Shown: positions 1-14,400 of the stretch, piece by piece
Layout: each line of letters starts with the position of its first letter
Numbering within the stretch: position 1 is the first letter of the stretch
Source of the DNA: Diadema setosum
Lineage: Eukaryota > Echinodermata > Echinoidea > Diadematoida > Diadematidae
Length of the DNA: 64,000 bases
NCBI GenBank assembly: GCA_033980235.1
Contig: CM067072.1
Span: forward strand, 22,881,047 to 22,945,046
Reading direction: 5' to 3'
The notes under the pieces: model-generated
Databases searched by the model: none
Told to the model about the DNA's origin: nothing
Seen by the model: only the letters and a program-made list of their open reading frames with translations
Made by a program: the position numbers and the translations under genes

Positions 1-169
1 AGAAACAAGACTGATCCAAACTGTCCCAAAGTTTATTTCATCATAACATCTCAAATCTTCAAGAGATACGAGGAAAGAAACTAAGAAGTGGAGAATAATT
101 TCATCATGCTTTGTCGATAATGTTCATTGATTCGTATTTTTTTCACTATGTTTTTTTTTTCTCGATCAG

Positions 170-292
170 ATATTGACGAATGCACACAATCATCGGCATT
201 GTGCGAAACCTTCTGTCATAACACTGAAGGCTCATTCATGTGTTCGTGTGCTGATGGCTACAAGCTGCTCCCAAATGGAAGAAACTGTAGAG
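170..292 (+). CDS. Exon 1: calcium-binding EGF domain
   Basis: After TCAG the frame opens (G)AT ATT GAC GAA TGC, the DIDEC start of a calcium-binding EGF domain. Six cysteines are present and [10 protein letters not shown] fits the Asp/Asn beta-hydroxylation consensus. The exon ends AGA G|GTACTG, phase 1-1. The entry phase shows that at least one exon lies upstream of the window. Confidence 0.9.
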
Positions 293-2390
293 GTACTGGT
301 GTTTTCTGATTCTAAATACGGGGATGAGGCGTATTTGTTAGAATTATCATGATGAAAAATGCACCACTTTCCCTTGTGTATTGAGAACGTTCATTGTGTG
401 GTGAGGAAAAGGAAAACAAAAATTGTACGCTCTGTCCAGTACAGCCTCTCCAGCTAACGCAAAGTACAAATATTGTTCTCCATTTGGCTCTGTCTTCATT
501 AGCGTTGCCATGCATCCATTCTGCACGTGGGCAAGGGGGAGAAAGTGCTTCAAATATCCCAATTTCCACACCTAGTAGGATTCTAAATAAGCATTCAATG
601 TTTACAATTCCAGGGCTTAGTCCATTGTATCACGATTCTCCCACTCAATACTGTGGAATCTTGAGTAAATCACTGGAAACATTTGGGATGATACCATCAA
701 CGAATCATTAAAAAAAAAAAAAAAAAATCTCTAGCTACTTTTCACTGCAAATGTAACTCCAGTGATATAACTTTAATCTTCTTTTCTCCCTCCTACTTTT
801 CTCTCTTCCATGGAAACGTTATATTTTTTAAACATTCTTTATCAGATGTTGATGAATGTTTGGATACTGACACGTGTGCTGAAAACGCCGACTGTACCAA
901 CATGGAAGGAAACTTCACGTGCAAGTGCAGGCCTGGTTTCAGGGGAAATGCCGACAGGAATGGCTTTTGTTCAAGTATGTGCTTGTTTGTTTTATTACCG
1001 AAATAGAAAAATCCTACACAAAACAAACAGTGTTTCAAACAAAATTGAGACATGAATCAAAGGTGAAGTATCACAACAAAATGAAGACATACTTGGCATG
1101 TGTCAATGATAATGATATATGCGACGGTGCATAGTCCATTTCAGATAAATCTACTTTCGCGGATATTATTTTACAAACAAAGAATCACCTTTCATAAAGA
1201 GAATTTAATATCTAATTTTCGGTGATTACATATGAGAGACCAACTATGAAATGGAGTATGAGAACTCTCTCTTTCTAAATTCTTATTTCCATTTTTCTGT
1301 CGAGAAGAGTTTTCTTTTTATAATAGTAATAAAGATAAATCAACCAAAACAAGAGAAGTTGAGTGAAGCTCACGACAAAAAGTTTCCATGTATTGTCCAA
1401 GTTTGTCAGCACCTATCAAATCAAAATGCTGAAGATTTGAAATTGAGAAGTTATCATATTTTTCTGTCAGATATTGCGCAGAATTTTATTCCAGAGTATT
1501 TATTGCCCATGGCCACCTTGCAAAAATCCCGGTTTGAAGTCTTATTTGGACAATTTAAAGTAATGGTACAGTTTTGGCTGAGGTGGGGCTTCGGGTTCCA
1601 ACGTTTTTAGTAATAATCTTTGAGATAATTAGAAACTTCTTATGTAATATGAAAGAACATGTAATTCTAAAAGGAATTAGAAGTTTACATGATAGAAATC
1701 GTTTTTTTGTTGTTGAAATGACTGTAAAATCCAAAATCAAGCAATACTAATAACAGGATGTACCCACCTTTCATTAGGAGCGTTTCGTTTTACTTGGTTT
1801 TTGGATATCTTAGCAACTTCAAAAACGATTTTCATCAAACAAACTATGAATTGTATTCTCTTTAACATTTTCATGGAGTGGTTTTTTAGTGTCTCGCAAA
1901 AAAAAAAATGTGAAAGATGAGTCCTCACCTCAACCAATACTATATCATCACTTTAATGTCCACACTATTTTCGTGGTAGATATCAACGAGTGTGAGGACG
2001 CGCCTTGCGGAGAGAACGCCCTCTGTGAAGACACGGTGGGGTCCTACCGCTGCTCCTGTGACATCGGATTCATTGGCGATGGACTGAGCTGTCTGGGTAA
2101 GTAAGCTTCACAACTGGAACCGATCTCCACTTAAGCATTTCTTTGCAACTCTAGGAACTACAGGTATCTGCCCTTTTCTAGTCGTTATCATGATCTCCAT
2201 CATATAAATGTTAATAATGTGACTCTAAGAAAGCACACCCAAGAAAGTCTGAATCAAGTTAATTATTTTTTTTTTCTTATTACAGTCTTATAATTTTTTT
2301 TTTCACCAATGTGATTGAGCAGGCAGCGAGGAACTGGCAAAGGACAAAAAGGTTTTTTCTCTCTGATTGATTAATCAAGAGATATCCTGA

Positions 2391-2435
<45 letters not shown>

Positions 2436-5400
2436 AAACATTTAAACATTTAAATTTAAACATGCATTTAATTATTTAAGCAAATTGCCTCACTATTGTC
2501 AAATATTTACAACAATGCAATGTAGTACAAATAGATACAACAACAACGAAGACACAAGTGTCTCAGAAGGCATGGAACTTTCTAAAAAATAGGCCGTGGA
2601 ATTCATTTTCACTTTAAAAAAAAAGCAATAGAAAGACAAGACAGTTAATCGAAGAAGTATAAGCTTTATTCCTGTTATATGACATTGTTTACAATGTCAT
2701 TCAATTGAAAATTAGGTGCAATATATTGAACAGAGAATTTATGATTTTCGTAATTTTGCTGATATTACTAACATCACCCCCCCCCCCTTTTTCCAATCTT
2801 ACCTGGTACACACAGATGTAGACGAGTGTGCGATCGAAAACCCGTGTCATGCCGATGCGGATTGCGCCAACACGCCTGGGTCCTACAACTGCACCTGCCG
2901 AAGTGGTTACAGTGGAAACGGATCACACTGTGAAAGTACGTCACGGCATGCCAGTTTACTGGCGCCATAGAAACACTGTTACATTCATTCAGCATAATTC
3001 AGGGATGACGAAGTACCAGTAGACGTTTTGTTTTTTAAGTGAGAGAGAAGGATGGAGAGAGATATATATAGAAAGGCAGACAGGTAGAGAATGATAGCGT
3101 AATAATATAAGTGAGTGATGAATGTGTGAGTTTGTCCTCGTGTTGATATTCGAGATGAAAGAAACAGAGACAGAGTGGGGGAGATTTCCTTTCCGTCTTT
3201 TTTTTTGGGTATTTTTTCAGAAAAGGTTAATTGATATAAGGTCGAAAGTATTATTTCAAGACAAGGGCTACACTTTACATGGGAGTGTGTTAAGAAGATG
3301 ATCCTATGGCGATAGATTGTGAAGTAATATCTATGTAAGCTCTTTATTTATTTATTTATTTATTTTTTGGAAACGTAAAAAAAAAAAAAAACAGCCGCAG
3401 TATACAGTAAGTGATGCAAAATGTATAAGAACATGTTAATGGTTAAAAGACCCAACATCGGCCCCATTGGGAAACAGAAGTCCTTCCTTCCCGGCGATTC
3501 AGAATGCACTTTTGAAATTATGCACCATAAGATATACAATGCAGAACTTAGAACCTAGAACATAGATATTTATTAAAATAGTGTGAATGCAAATACTCCA
3601 AGTAGGTGCATAAAACAGTCTGTCGCGTGGCAATTGTCCTGAGTAGGGGGTACTTTTACTTTTTCAAGTTGGTACATTCTAGGAAACACTGTCCAGCTTC
3701 ATTTGATTCGAAAAGCTGTAAAGGATTTGGTTAATTATGCTGAAACTGCTCAATTATTATTATGTCGAATCGGGATTTTGTATTTACGTGTAAAACCGCC
3801 CTGCAAGAGATTGTATAACAATTCATATTTCACAGATGTTGACGAGTGTACTTCGCCGACAGCATGCGCCCAAAATGCCACCTGCTCTGACTTGGTCGGT
3901 TCGTACAGGTGCGCCTGTAATCAGGGCTACCGGGGTGACGCGTTCGAGGTTTGCAGCAACATCGATGAGTGTGCAGAAGGCACCGCATCCTGCCATCAGC
4001 AGGCCGCCTGCACGGACTTGCCGGGCTCCTATTCATGCCTATGCCGCGAAGGTTATGAAGGAAACGGTACATTTTGTTCAGGTAAGAGTAAAAAACACCA
4101 CCAAGACTTCTTCTTATCAGTTTCATTATTCCCATAGCCTTCTCCTATGCAAAATGTTTTAATCACTTATAGCGATGTTATATTGACAGGGGAGAACAGT
4201 AATGTGGTCATATCACTAATAAGAATGGATTGAATTTCAGAAATACCGATTTGAGAAGCAAGCCAACAGGTATTCGCACCGAGTACATGCTACTTGTTAC
4301 GTAAGGGTTTATTAAATGCAGCTGTGCTTTCGTCGATCGGCTTCAGATGTAGGATGTAAATTCCAATACGATTGTACAATTGTACAAGTCTTTTCTTTTT
4401 TTTACATGGAAAGACTTTATCATAATGTTCTGTAGGAATACAAGACGTCGTTAGCTGCAAAAACCTTTTCAAAGTTTATCATGTCTACACTAAGATGTGT
4501 CAGTTCTGAAAATTTGAGAAATATGTCACATGATTGATTATAGAAACATACATCAACTGTAAGAAATGACATATATTGTAAGAAAGTAAACAGTGGTTCT
4601 TTGCACACGTACAGTACAGTGATAAAATATTGAAACAATTCTAATTCTCTACATCTAGATAAAAATGAGTGTGATGAGGATTTCTGTGGACCAAATGCTG
4701 AGTGTACTAACACGGTCGGGGGAGCCTTCTGTACTTGCCTGGACGGTTATACCATGGTGAACAACACGTGTTTGGGTGAGTTTGGATTATTCTCTTCAAA
4801 CGCTTCAGAGACTGGTTTCCTGAAATACAAAGTTCTAACAGACGCGTTAGGCGTAGTGAGAGATTAAGGGAATACAGATGTAGAAATGAAAGACTAAGAA
4901 CAAAAAAAAACCAAAAAAACAACAGAACAGAACAAAAAACAAAACAGTGCAATGCCTTACTTTGTGAGAATGATCAATGCGCGATTGCTGTGAATCAATT
5001 ACAAAGGTTTGAACGACTATCAAACTCATACCAGGTATATACAGATGCCGGTTAGTTTGAATATGGGTCCGGTCCGGCCTGGTCAAGACTTAAATGCCAA
5101 TGAATCTTCACTTATAAGCACTGCACAGAAAGTATTGTGGTGTATTCTTTCTCTCAATCTCTCTCTCCTCTTCCCCTCCCTCTTCCCATTTCTCTTTCCT
5201 TCTCTCTCTCTCTCTTGCCTTCCAACCCTTCTCCCCTTCCCTCTTTCTGTACTTCCTCCATCATGAGACTCTTAGAGAATACCTAGAATACCTAGAAGAT
5301 TTTTGTCATGTTTATAGAATGACCAATAAATAGCTATTTTTGTAATGTCACAACACATTGTATGTATACTTTCGTAGATAATGTTATTTTTTTCTCCTTT

Positions 5401-8400
5401 TACTTCCCCCGGCCGCCACTATTTTCTTACGATTCTTTTTTAGTAATGGTCGATGTATTAGTTACATTACTTTATTTGGAAAACACACAACCTTTAAACA
5501 GGTTTGCACATCCAGTGTTTTCCCCTCGTCAATGGTAAGTGTTGATAATCTAAATTTGTTTATCATGTCATTGTTTTAATTTCCAGTAGAGTGTAAAAAA
5601 TAGGTCAAGGTCAACTCTTAAAAATGTCACTACGTACTTCCGTCATATTTATGCAATGCCTGCAGGATTTTTCTTGAAGCTTAAGATATACATGTATTAC
5701 TCAACAGAGTTTCTCTGGGAAGTTTCTTGCCAAAAGGTCAAATGTCAAAGGTCAAGTGAAAGTGCTAACTTTCACTTCATCCTCCATATCTCAAAAGTGA
5801 CTCAAGGTATCTTCATGAAACTTAGTACATATAAATGCACGTTCTACTTGACAGTGATTCTCTTGGGAACTTCAGGGTCATAAGGTCAAAGGTCAAGGGT
5901 CAAAGACCAGCTTTAAATGCTCATATTCTACCATTTAATACTGAAATTACATTTTTTCTCCATACCTTGAAATTTACTCAATGCATATACTTATAAAAGT
6001 GTCAAAAGTAAAATGAAAATCCTCAAATTCCCAAATACCTGCACCCTTAGACAATTTATCCATTCATCCATTTAAACCTAGTTCAAATAAAGTGGACTTT
6101 GAGCACATTGTGACAAATCTGTCATTTCAATATTTTGCCAATTATGTGAGACTGTCATCACACATTGTCAAGACATTGTACTGTACACGTGTTAGGAGAA
6201 CCATGCATTATGGCGGAGGCGTACCAGTCGCCATATAGAGACATTTCTAGTTCAGTTTTGTGTTTATGCCTCACGTAAGGTGTGTTTAACGTAATGAATG
6301 TAATAAACTTAATGATGAATAATGTTATACATGATATGATATGATATCTTTTTTTAATTTAGGCGAATAATTTGAAATTTGTAAATACTCTGTTTTTTAT
6401 CTAACTTGTATTATATAAATATATTTGTGCGTGGTTGTTGTTTTTTGAGAAAACGTTGCAATTCATCCGTTTGGCTGCGAGAACATTAATTTTTTATCGA
6501 AACCATTATACCATACTCTATCATACACCGTTGCATAATGCATGCTGTTTATCAATGTGATACATAATGTGAGTAATAAGATCTCCTATGTTTGCACCAT
6601 TCTCTTTGGATGTGATGATTTCTTTTATGATTTATTATGCAACAATTAAGTGATCACCAATTTGTTTGTTCCTTTATGAGGCATTTCTAATGATCAAAGA
6701 TGAATTATGAGTTGTTACATGCACAGGATAGAGTGCGTTAGTGGAGGCGTAGCGCACTCGAGGGTATTTACAATTGCAGGCTTTCAAGTGATCCTACTTT
6801 TCCTACTTTTTCCTACTTTTTTACTGCTGTTCCTACTTTTCCTACTTTTTTTGCTCAAAATCCTACTTTTTCCTACTTTTTTGGTGAAAAACCCCGCCAA
6901 AAAAAAAAAAATGTGCAAGGCTACTTGAATAGTTTATATTCAGAAATGATGAGTAGACTCTAGTTGCAGATGCTTACTGGTGGGGAGAGCCTCTGTCTTC
7001 AACATGAAAGAGGGATAACACAAACCAATCAACCACAAGACTGCTGCCAGCCTCAGCTTTTGCTCCTGTGTAGATGTGATTGAACCCACTGATATTGCAG
7101 CCTAGGACTTGGAGCAGTGCTCAACCAGCTCTCATCATTGCTCAAAATTACCAGGTAAGCTTGCCATATACTAGAACTGAAAAGTAGAATTTGACATGTG
7201 ACTTTCAAGGAATACAACTGAGGGAAAAATGCCACCTACAGCCAGTTTTAATGAATGTAGAGTTCAAGCAGATCATGTCTCATGCATGTGCTGGCATGCA
7301 AATCCTCAGAAACCAGAAATTTCCTTTGCTAAAATATGATTTACCACATCAATCGTAAAGGTCATATTAAAACGAGAAATAACACGTTCAGATCCCCTTT
7401 GCCTGAAATCCTTCAGTAATATATATGTTTTGATAATAATTAACAATGATTGCAATATGACAAACTTAATGTGAAAGTAAGTTTTTCACCACAGAAACTA
7501 GATCTGGTTGATGTGAGGATGAGTAATGCCCAAGCAAGAATGGATTGGTAGGGACCCATTTGCATGAAACTTGCATATTACTGAGGCTAAATCAAAAGCA
7601 CTCAGGTTACATCAGTTTGATCTTTTGGTAAGAGTTCAAGAAAAGAAAATGTAAGTTGCCAAATCTGTCAAAAGATAACTTGGAAGACTTATAAGGTTTA
7701 ACATGAGACATATGACTTGTGATATCCACTTGAATCATGGGCAGGTGGTAGATACGACTACTAGAAATCTTCCTTAATTCATCTGAAGTTAAACAGCTGA
7801 GGAAGGTTAGTTGCTGAAAAATCAGATGAACAAGAAGAAATGTTTGATTAACAGATCCCACAAATCGTTACCAAGGAGTGAGAACAACAGTAATTTCTAA
7901 GCCATCTTGGAAGATAAAGAGCAGAAACCTCTTTATGGACAATCTTAAAAGTTGATGGCTTGTTACATCTTACAAATTGTTTAAGATGTTGAATTGTATC
8001 ATAGGTAAGACATACATTACCTTGAAGAACTTAGAAGAAAGTAGGAAATGGAGGAACTTCATGGAAAACAAACACAAAAGCAATATTTCCATATTGATTG
8101 ATTGAAGTTGAAACCATGGGACGTTGAAGTCCACTTCCTGAAGACACTTACAGAACTGTCAGAAATATATAGAGAGAAAAACCATCTAAAGCATACCTGA
8201 AAAAAACCCAAACAATCAGGAAAGATAATGAATGTACAGTATATTCCACAAAATAAAATAAGATCAAGTGTGTGAATGTTTTAAATTGAACCGCCAAGAA
8301 CAGTTTGTTAAGTTTGGAGGAAACAACTTGCAGAAAAATTAGAAACCATGAAATTTTTTTTATTCCGTAGATCTTGCAAATTTTAGTTAAGGCTGAACAT

Positions 8401-11400
8401 CTTTTTATTACCCAGCTAGTTTGAACAAGATGCGAGAAAATGGTAGAACAGAAATCCCTTATAAGTGGTTAAAGTGTGATGGATCATCTGAAGTAACATA
8501 CCCAAAATATTGAACAATTTGAAAGAGTCTTGGTAAAAGGTGAGACAGGGAAACTTCTTAAAGAAGAAAAAAGTAAATGGATGGATATGTATGCCAATTA
8601 TGTCAACATACAAAACTGTAAGTTGAAGGTGAATACCCAAAGAACAATGGAGAGTATCAAAATTGAAAGGGCACAAATACACTGTATTTAAGGGGGGGTG
8701 GGAACTGCATGGTAAATTTACAGATCATCTAGAGTGTATTTGCATGGGCCAAAAAAAATTTATTAATTGGAATTTGCTGAGAAATCAGAGAAGCTAGCAA
8801 GGACTTAAATGATAATGACAATCACCGTTTATTCCCCAGATCTTGCAAAGAGTAGTTTATAAAATTGACAAGCTGAAATAAAGAGCCCCAAAATATCTGG
8901 AGAATGAAAAGCAGAATCTCAACCTTGTAAAATTTCAAAGGCTGAAGGACTATTATAATATTCTCAATCATGAAGAAGTTTGATTTCAAGAATATTGAAT
9001 GAGCTTAAAAGTGCCTGGAATGATATTGCAAAATGGAGAAACTTCCTGAAAAAGATCAAATAGCTGTATGTGTATTCCACAGAAAGGGTCATGATGAGCT
9101 GAAAAGAAGTTGAATGTAAAGAATTATTAACTATCTGCAGTGAATTTGGCAAAGATTGCAAACAGTAGACAGTCATTGGAAAGTACAGAATGATAAGTTT
9201 CTACCATCTTTCTAAATTAACAAATGTAAGTTCATTCAATAATACATGAAATCTAGCATCTACAGAACACCAAAGAAATGAAAACTGATTTATTTGTTAT
9301 CCACAGAAAATTATAATAAAAATAGAGCCACTTTTGCTAGGTGTATAAAGTTGCTAAGACTACAGACAATAAGAAACAAAAAGCAGATGTACATACATGC
9401 TCACATTTATTTTTAAAGTGGAGTAATTTGGTTATATTAGTCATCTGTTACTCTACATGTGACAATACTATATTTCCCTGATTGATACTGAAATGTAAAG
9501 TATTTGCTTTTTTTCTCTCTCTCTCTTTGGATGTTTTGTGTTCTATTGGTTAAAGTGTTTCAAATTGAGCTTGCCTTATGTTTCCATCTATATCATATGA
9601 TAATACCAAGATAATCTATATCACTGGAAATTCAGTGGTGGACACTGTGCCATAAACTCACAGTATTTGAGTGTGTAGATTTGTGGTGGACCAGGATTTG
9701 CAAAATAAAGATGTTAATGCATTGGTAGATATAATTTCACTTTGTAAGGCCTCACTGTCATGAGACAACCCATTCTTCATGCATGTCTTGCCAGAAATGT
9801 AGTATGATAACACATGCTCTCAGAGACTAATACTGACTGCTACATATAAGTAATTTAAATTATCCTGTTATTTTAAAATGTTTGAACACATGTTACCTGC
9901 TTACATGTATTTTAGATTGAAGGTCTCTTGAAAAGTTAGTCTATTGCTTATGTCATGGTCATTTAGCTGGAACTTGACAGCATACTTGCCAAACATCCTT
10001 ATTTCCAGTCTTCGTCACACTTTAAAATGAAAAATATCTTCACGACTTCAAATGACTGTAGATAAAAGTGCCGTCTTTTTTTTTTATTTCTTTTGTCAAA
10101 TATCCTTATTTCCAATCTTTTTCACATTTTGAAATGAAACACATAAAGTTACCTTCACGACTTCAAAACATTCAAACTAATGTAGATAAAAGATGTCATC
10201 TTTTGATTATGAAAGTGTTTAACGTACCTTTGGCATTAGTGTATAACTTACACATCATGGAATGTTTATGACGTATTTTGTGGGATGATATGTGACCGTG
10301 CATCACAAAACCAACAATAAGTTGCACACACTAATTTTGTGTTAGGACTGAAAATAGGTGATATGGGCCAACACAGCCAATCTTGAGTTTTTTCATATTT
10401 TCTGAAAGACCAAGTCTTCTTCTATATTATACTTAAGTTTGGGATCATAAAACGAAAAGGATATTGTGTTTTTAGCAAGTTTTTTCTCGAACACTTTTGG
10501 GTAGAATAGTGTGATTAGGTGTTTCTAATAGAGTCCTCTTTTCATTTCTTAAAAACCCTGTCCATACTCTTAACTTTCAATTCCAATAACTACAGAAAGG
10601 ATGATGCTACTGCTTTGAAAATTGGCATATATCATCTTCAGAATGTGTTAATGAAGCATGCACAGCTTAATCTGATAATCTCTTCATTGTTGTTGCTCCA
10701 GTGGTAAACATCCTGTTATTTGTTCCATTCATTGCAGAGCTAGCACAGCTTGATAAAGATTAAAGGAGACCTCCGAATGATTGTCAGATTTCTACATTTG
10801 AACAACTATAAATTAGTTATACTGAGGACAGAGTTTCGGAATTTGTGATAATTGGGATGAAGAATAAGAATGTTTTCAAAATTTAGAACAAATTGCAATG
10901 AACAAGGACGATGACATGGCAGAGTCACCATAAGAATGCTAAGTTGGGGCTCAAGGAAACAGAACATAAGAAGAAGGCATGCATTGATTGTACACAGGTG
11001 AACTCGCAAGCAAGCAGTATTGTAAAGGAATTACACTGCTACATTTTTGAAATATGTGAACCTCCTATGTCATCATCCTTGTTCAGTGTAATTTGTTTAA
11101 GGTTTTTCAAAGTATTGTTTCTCTGGTCAAGAACCACAATAAATTCCACAAATCTATACATGGAGTTGTCGATTTATGTACTACATGGTGTGAAATTATG
11201 AAAATCGTCTGGAATGTCCCTTTAAGCACTTGGAAAGACGCTATACTTCAGAGCCCCTTTTCTTAGTTCACATTTTCCAGAGTGTGCTTTCATTCCAATA
11301 TTAGGATAGGTTAGGAGAGTCCATTTGAATGGAGTTATACATCATTTTAAAGCATAAAGTGTGCTCTTTCAGAATTTGTTGTTGTTGTTGTTTTAAAGAA

Positions 11401-14400
11401 CAAAAAGAGAATCAGAATCTGCTCTTAACTAAAATCCATGTCTAGCGACTTTTTGATGGTGTTGTGATGCAGGGTGTTCATGTCAATCACAGAATGATGT
11501 CTTTTCTATGCAAGTATTGTTACGTAGTAAGTTATCAAGATTTATATTGCCTGTACGGTTGAGCGTGTATTTATGTTTGTTTCCCGACATTGTTCTAATG
11601 AATGTCTGCCTTTGTTGTATTTTTCAGGCTCTCCCAGGAGCAAAAGTGAGGCTGAGGCAGCAGGGTTGTGAGTACAAATTAAGATTTACATGTAACATCA
11701 AGAGTTCTGGTGAGTATCGACGAAAACTACTCCAAAAAGCCTGCACATGTCCTGATTTATTCCTACTTTTTTCTCTAATGTCCTACTTTTTCCCTCTCAT
11801 GTCCTACTTTTTCCTACTTTTTTACATTATCCCGCTTGAAAGTCTGCAATTGTGAAACATGCACGAGGCGAAGCCGAGTGCATGTTGCACTACATTGTAA
11901 ATACCCGAGAGTGAGCTGCGTCTCCACTAACGCCACGAAATAATCTTGTGCATCATTTGTTTTATAAAATGGGTCGAAAACTAACAACATTTTTCACGTA
12001 CCTTTGTGGATCAAGATGGGAAGATGTTCGTCCCAAACACGTCGCACTCGGTAATCCCGCAGGTATGGTAGGGGTCCAACCCACCGACCGGGTCCATAAC
12101 GACCGACCGCGCATTATAATGGCATTGCGCGTACAGAAAGAAAATGTACGCATGGGACTACGCGCAACGGTGTTCGATTCTTCACTGGGCTCCGCTACCG
12201 AGTAAAATGTGGCGAAAACAACTAAGTATTCCCTCTAAATTACCGAAATTTAGCAAAATCGAATAAGGTTTATCGTGTAACTACATATAACTAGGCCTAC
12301 CTTTGCTGACTCGTTGTTAGTTGATGTAGAGTATCCTTCCGTAATAAATTTGACGATTTTGACCGCAAAATTGTCATCGCCGCTTGTACGATCGTGCACA
12401 CACGTTACACATACACATGACATAAACATTTTGTCGCCCGCTACGACCGTACGAGTTGATGCAGAAACGAGAAATGAATGTGAAAAAACAAACCGACTCA
12501 TCTAATGTATTTCAATTACGATGAAAAGTTTACTAATGAAAATCAAGTCAAATTCATCAAACAGTCCTTCAAAAGTAATATCGAAGGATTCAAAATATAT
12601 TCAAATATTATTGGGGAAAAAAATTACGACTAGAAAAAAACAGCAGCTTGTCGAAAAAACGCGTTTAAGTACGCTTTATACGTATTGTCAATAGAGGGCG
12701 GGGTGGTCGGTCGATATGAGCCCGGCAACTGAGTGCGGAAAAAATGACACCCCACGCGTTCGAAGCCGCCATCTAGAGCGCGTACCTCAGATCGCATTTT
12801 CAGTACGCGCTTGTGAATCCGGAGTATTTTCTTCACACGTGAGTAAAATTTCAGGCAAATTGTGAGATTTTTCACGTTTCTATTGATAGAAAAAGTTAGG
12901 TGTCCGATATTATGAACACCCAACCATACTGTGCGTATAAGAGTATTGACCGATTCGGGTTCGTTGAGGGCAGCAGACATTTTATGGCACTGGGCGCAGC
13001 CATGAGCTCAAATTGCGGTGTCTCAGCCGACCCCCCTGCTCTCCCCCACCCCACGGGCAACATGTTTATCGCGCACTTGTAACAAAGGTTCGCGCACTAA
13101 GCAAGCATTCGCGCACTCAGTACGAGATGCCCATTGGCTAAAACAACCATGCATCTGTTTTTCATTCTGCGCGCGTAAGAGGGGTGGGGAGAGAGGAGGG
13201 GGGGGGGTCGGATGATACATCGCAGTAATGGCGCTGCCCATGCCAAAAATACACATAGCGCGTCACAGAATCGGTCAATACGTACGCCACACATGTTATG
13301 CCAAAGAGATTATTAATCTCTTTGTGTTATGCACACAAGAAAGGCCGGCCGGCCGGCAGCCCGAACTAGAAGTTGTTTACAGGATTGACAGCGCGTATAG
13401 TGGCGCGCGACGCACTTGTAACAACTGATTGAGTGCGCACTGCTAGCGCAAACATTGTGACGTACGTCGGCCGTGGATCCGGATGTTAGTGAGAAATTAA
13501 TACAAGCACACGTGACTCATTTCAGCGCTTCCAATTGGCTACATTCTTGAACCCATTTTATAACTTGTATTATTACGGCATCTTCATTAATGTTTCTGAC
13601 TGCCTTTGATAGGGACTGGTGAAAGAAAGAGAGCAAACTCTGAACAGTATGTCTCATGTGTTGTGTGTCCCCGCTTGCAGTTGTGGTGTGAAGTAATCCC
13701 TATTATCTGTGCAGATATGAGCACGTGTGTGCGGGCAAAGAATGTTGAGATTAATCGAGAGTATGAATGCAGTATGCAATCAGCGCATAATTATGCCCTT
13801 TCGCCTGTCTTCTCAATACAGATTTCGATGAGTGTGCCAACAAAGTTGACTCGTGCGACAAAGAAATCAGCGTTTGTACCAACACGCCTGGTGGCTACGA
13901 TTGCACGTGTATGAACGGTTATGTCAATAAAAATTCATCACGAATCTGTGAAGGTATGTAACTAATTGTTTTATCAGACCAAAAAAAAAAGAGAAACCTA
14001 CGAGGCAATTAAGTACAGCAATTATGGATATATAAACAATATTAATGTATATAAAGTGTAAGATAAATAGATAAGTGATAAGCTTTGATAATCTTTGTCG
14101 CAGATTTCGACGAGTGCGCTGACAGTGACACTAACAACTGCACGGCAAGTGACAGTCGTGTCTGCGTGAACACCTTTGGGTCCTTCAGATGCGACTGTGC
14201 GGAACTTTTCGGGGAAGTAGACGGCAATTGTGTCTGTAAGTGTAATGCTAATGACATTGATAACTACAATGATAGAAGTGCTCATAATAGTGGTAATTAT
14301 TATAATGGTTGCCATTATTGTTATTATTAGTGTTGTTATCATTATCATTATTATCATTGTCATTATGATTATTCAAATCGTCATCACCATCATAATTGTT

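Noticed and set aside
1251..1610. 119-codon frame in intron 2
   Set aside because: No recognisable motif, composition like flanking intron, no splice signals.
12630..12980. 116-codon minus-strand frame in the CpG-rich stretch
   Set aside because: Overlaps the palindromic region; no family resemblance.
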